In this document: piece by piece, positions 61,865 through 64,000 of the stretch
How the letters are laid out: the number at the start of each line of letters is the position of its first letter
Position numbering within the stretch: position 1 is the first letter of the stretch
Assembly (NCBI RefSeq): GCF_017893965.1
Contig: NZ_CP054142.1
Coordinates: 434,001-498,000 of the forward strand
Origin: Treponema parvum
Lineage (GTDB): Bacteria > Spirochaetota > Spirochaetia > Treponematales > Treponemataceae
DNA: 64,000 nt
Reading direction: 5' to 3'
Notes under the pieces: generated by a model
Databases searched by the model: none
The model's input: the letters and a program-made list of their open reading frames with translations, nothing else
What the model was told of the DNA's origin: nothing
Translations under genes and position numbers: made by a program

Positions 61865-63862
61865 ATGAAATATTATGTTTCTAAAGAATCATTGTACGGC
61901 GGCGACGGCACAAGGGAAAGGCCGTTCAAATGGATAAACGATGCGGCAAAGATCGCCGTAGCGGGCGATGAAATTATCGTCGCTCCGGGCGTATACAGAG
62001 AATACGTGGATCCTGTAAACAAGGGAACCTATGACGCCAGAATAGTTTACAGATCCGAAGTAAAAGGAAAGGCTGTGATTACCGGCGCGGAAGAAGTAAA
62101 AAATTGGGTGAAATTTAAAGGTAATGTTTGGAGCGCGCGCGTATCCAACGGAATTTTCGGCAACTACAATCCCTATACGGAAAAAATATGCGGGGATTGG
62201 TATTTCAGTGAAATTCCGCTTCATACCGGGGAAGTGTATTTAAACGGCGCTTCCATGTACGAAACGGACAGTATTGAAAATGTTTTGTCGCCTCATAAAT
62301 ATGAAGGTGCATGGGATAAGGAATTTTCCGTATACAGGTGGTTTTCGGAGCAAAAGGACGGCGCTACTTACATATATGCAAATTTTCACGGAGCGGATCC
62401 CAACAAAGAAAACGTAGAGATAAACGTGCGCAGAAATTGTTTTTATCCCAGTAAGACGGGAGTGGACTATATAACCTTTTCGGGTTTTACCGTAAAGCAG
62501 GCCGCAACTACTTGGGCGCCGCCTACGGCCTATCAGGAAGGAATGGTAGGCCCCCATTGGAGTAAGGGCTGGATCATCGAAGACTGCGAAATAAGCGATT
62601 CCAAGTGCTGCGGAATTTCTTTAGGTAAGTATCTGCAACCGGAAAACGAAAACAAATGGACCTTTAAAAGGCTTAAGCACGGAACGCAGACTGAAAGGGA
62701 TTCTATATGCCAGGCGCAGGCGGAAGGCTGGACAAAAGAAAACATAGGCTCTCATATAGTGCGCCGCTGCGACATACACCATTGCGAACAGACGGGTATC
62801 GTAGGGCATTTAGGCTGCGTGTTTTCGATAATCGAAGACAATCACATTCACCACATAAACAATAAACAACAGCTTGCAGGCGCGGAGATAGGCGGAATAA
62901 AGCTGCATGCGGCTATCGACGTGCAGATCAGGAGGAATCACATCCATCACTGCACAAGAGGCTTGTGGCTTGACTGGCAAGCGCAGGGAACGCGGGTTAC
63001 GCAGAATTTATTCCACGACAATTCTATTCCCATAGGAACGAAAGTGATGTCCGCTCTGGCTATAGGCGAAGACTTGTTTATTGAAGTAAGCCACGGACCT
63101 ACTCTTGTGGATAACAATATCTTCCTTTCGGTGTATGCGGGGCGTATTGCCACACAGGGAACCGCCTACGTTCATAACCTTATCTGCGGGCCCTTTACGA
63201 GCGTCGGGGGCGGAACGGATAACGGCAAAAACGGAGGCCCGCGATATACGCCTTATCACTTTCCGCATAGAACGGAAGTTGCAGGTTTTATGACCTTTAT
63301 GCACGGCGACGATCGTTTTTACAATAACATCTTTGTAAAAAACGAAGTGCCTAAGGAATATGACCTTTACTGGGAACAAAATAAGACGCCCACGAACAAT
63401 GAAACTGGGACTGTTCCCTTTGACGATTATCCTTGCGAAGAAGAGTATTTGGCTTTATTCTTCAAAGAAGGCGACGCAGGCGCAAAGGAAGACAGAGGCA
63501 AATACTATACGAAACTTCCCGTGTATACCGGAGGGAACGTATTCTTTAACGGCGCAAAACCCTGTAAAAAAGAAAGGAATTTTAAGGAAGTGAGCGGCTG
63601 CAAGGTGTATGCAAAAGTAATTGAAAAAGACGACAAATATTATTTTGAAACCGACTTGTTCAAGCATCTTCCCGAATTCGAAACGGATCTTATTTGTACC
63701 GAAACGCTCGGAAAGGCGTTTGAGCCGGAACAAAAATTTGAAAATCCCGACGGTACTCAGATAATTTTCGATAAAGATTATTTCGACAACAAGAGAGGAA
63801 TTTCTCCTATTGCCGGGCCGTTTGCCGATAAAGAGCTGGAATTCCCTTTTAAGCTATATTAG
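61865..63862 (+). CDS. GH120-type beta-xylosidase (right-handed parallel beta-helix)
   Basis: The 665-residue protein has no signal peptide and should act in the cytoplasm on imported oligosaccharides. It matches the GH120 xylosidase XylC of Thermoanaerobacterium along its length: GDEIIVAPGVYREYV, GDWYF, ATTWAPPTAYQ, GPHWSKGWIIED, GIKLHAAIDVQI, GLWLDWQAQGTRV, FIEVSHGP and HRTEVAGFM. Asp370 (WLDWQ) and Glu407 (FIEVS) are the likely catalytic pair, by analogy with Asp382 and Glu405 recalled for XylC; the spacing is 14 residues longer here because of an insert. It begins three bases after the permease stop. Confidence 0.85.
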   Translation: MKYYVSKESLYGGDGTRERPFKWINDAAKIAVAGDEIIVAPGVYREYVDPVNKGTYDARIVYRSEVKGKAVITGAEEVKNWVKFKGNVWSARVSNGIFGNYNPYTEKICGDWYFSEIPLHTGEVYLNGASMYETDSIENVLSPHKYEGAWDKEFSVYRWFSEQKDGATYIYANFHGADPNKENVEINVRRNCFYPSKTGVDYITFSGFTVKQAATTWAPPTAYQEGMVGPHWSKGWIIEDCEISDSKCCGISLGKYLQPENENKWTFKRLKHGTQTERDSICQAQAEGWTKENIGSHIVRRCDIHHCEQTGIVGHLGCVFSIIEDNHIHHINNKQQLAGAEIGGIKLHAAIDVQIRRNHIHHCTRGLWLDWQAQGTRVTQNLFHDNSIPIGTKVMSALAIGEDLFIEVSHGPTLVDNNIFLSVYAGRIATQGTAYVHNLICGPFTSVGGGTDNGKNGGPRYTPYHFPHRTEVAGFMTFMHGDDRFYNNIFVKNEVPKEYDLYWEQNKTPTNNETGTVPFDDYPCEEEYLALFFKEGDAGAKEDRGKYYTKLPVYTGGNVFFNGAKPCKKERNFKEVSGCKVYAKVIEKDDKYYFETDLFKHLPEFETDLICTETLGKAFEPEQKFENPDGTQIIFDKDYFDNKRGISPIAGPFADKELEFPFKLY

Positions 63863-63884
63863 TGCGGATGTTTTTGATGCCCGT

Positions 63885-63915
63885 CGCCGCTTGAAGCTTC
63901 GTGTTTGAAGCGGCG
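63885..63915 (+). other. Hairpin in the terminal gene-free stretch
   Basis: CGCCGCTT and AAGCGGCG pair over 8 bp about 20 bases after the GH120 stop, without a T-run. Nothing else is recognised between 63863 and the window end. Confidence 0.4.
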
Positions 63916-64000
63916 CTGTGAATCTCAAACCTGCGGCAAGGTTGTCGATTGACAGATTTTAAATCTTAGCGTGTTTCCGAAAGCGCGCCGGCTATATTGA

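Overview
The window is chromosomal DNA from a spirochaete of the genus Treponema or a close relative. The evidence is the 16S rRNA text, spirochaete-style lipoproteins, a Dps/TpF1-type protein, and treponemal gene neighbourhoods. Base composition is intermediate, so it does not look like T. pallidum or T. denticola themselves. I do not name a species. No transposase, integrase or phage gene is visible; the accessory character comes from toxin-antitoxin loci, their remnants, and dispersed palindromic repeats.

Layout. 1-2 kb: end of a PHP phosphoesterase, yifB/comM and a convergent tRNA-Leu. 2-4.4 kb: a repeat-rich gap, then a surface lipoprotein with Ig-like domains and an IdeS-type (MEROPS C66) cysteine protease domain. 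4.6-12.1 kb: housekeeping and regulation, with DUF1015 divergent from rpoN, then hpf, hprK, HPr, lexA, holA and a PC4-like protein. 12.3-16.3 kb: a lipoprotein/LysM-like pair, a NUDIX hydrolase, a cytidylate-kinase-like protein and a CDP-alcohol phosphatidyltransferase whose stop codon lies in the rRNA promoter. 16.5-21.7 kb: a complete rrn operon (16S, tRNA-Ala, 23S, 5S).

22-27.4 kb: patatin, a DUF2400 protein whose 3' end is made of repeat DNA, a block of about 150-bp composite palindromic repeats, trpB2 and purB. 27.6-38.2 kb: a GntR-headed catabolic cluster (Fe-S flavoenzyme, complete Liv-type ABC importer, thiazoline-carboxylate-hydrolase family protein, M20 amidohydrolase, cysteine desulfidase family protein), followed by a convergent SDR. 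The enzyme order suggests uptake of a cyclic or N-acylated cysteine derivative and its breakdown through cysteine to pyruvate, sulfide and ammonia. 39-43 kb: Dps, AraC, and an ACP-like gene with sufS (probable ATT start) and sufE. 43-50.7 kb: an AAA ATPase, a sugar-isomerase-like protein with a complete TRAP transporter, an orphan vapB with a deleted vapC, and an NADP alcohol dehydrogenase. 50.8-52.7 kb: a HicB remnant, a small lipoprotein, repeats and an intact vapBC. 53-56.5 kb: SH3-like protein, M48 lipoprotein and CHASE2-adenylate cyclase. 56.6-63.9 kb: a membrane AraC regulator, a sugar ABC importer without its ATPase, and a GH120-type beta-xylosidase, which together make a xylo-oligosaccharide use locus.

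Cross-cutting signals. (1) Up to seven genes start 6-7 bases after a -10 element and lack a Shine-Dalgarno sequence, which suggests leaderless mRNAs. (2) Three families of dispersed palindromic repeats occupy intergenic space, and one of them has entered a coding end. All statements come from reading the sequence and from family knowledge; no search or folding program was run.
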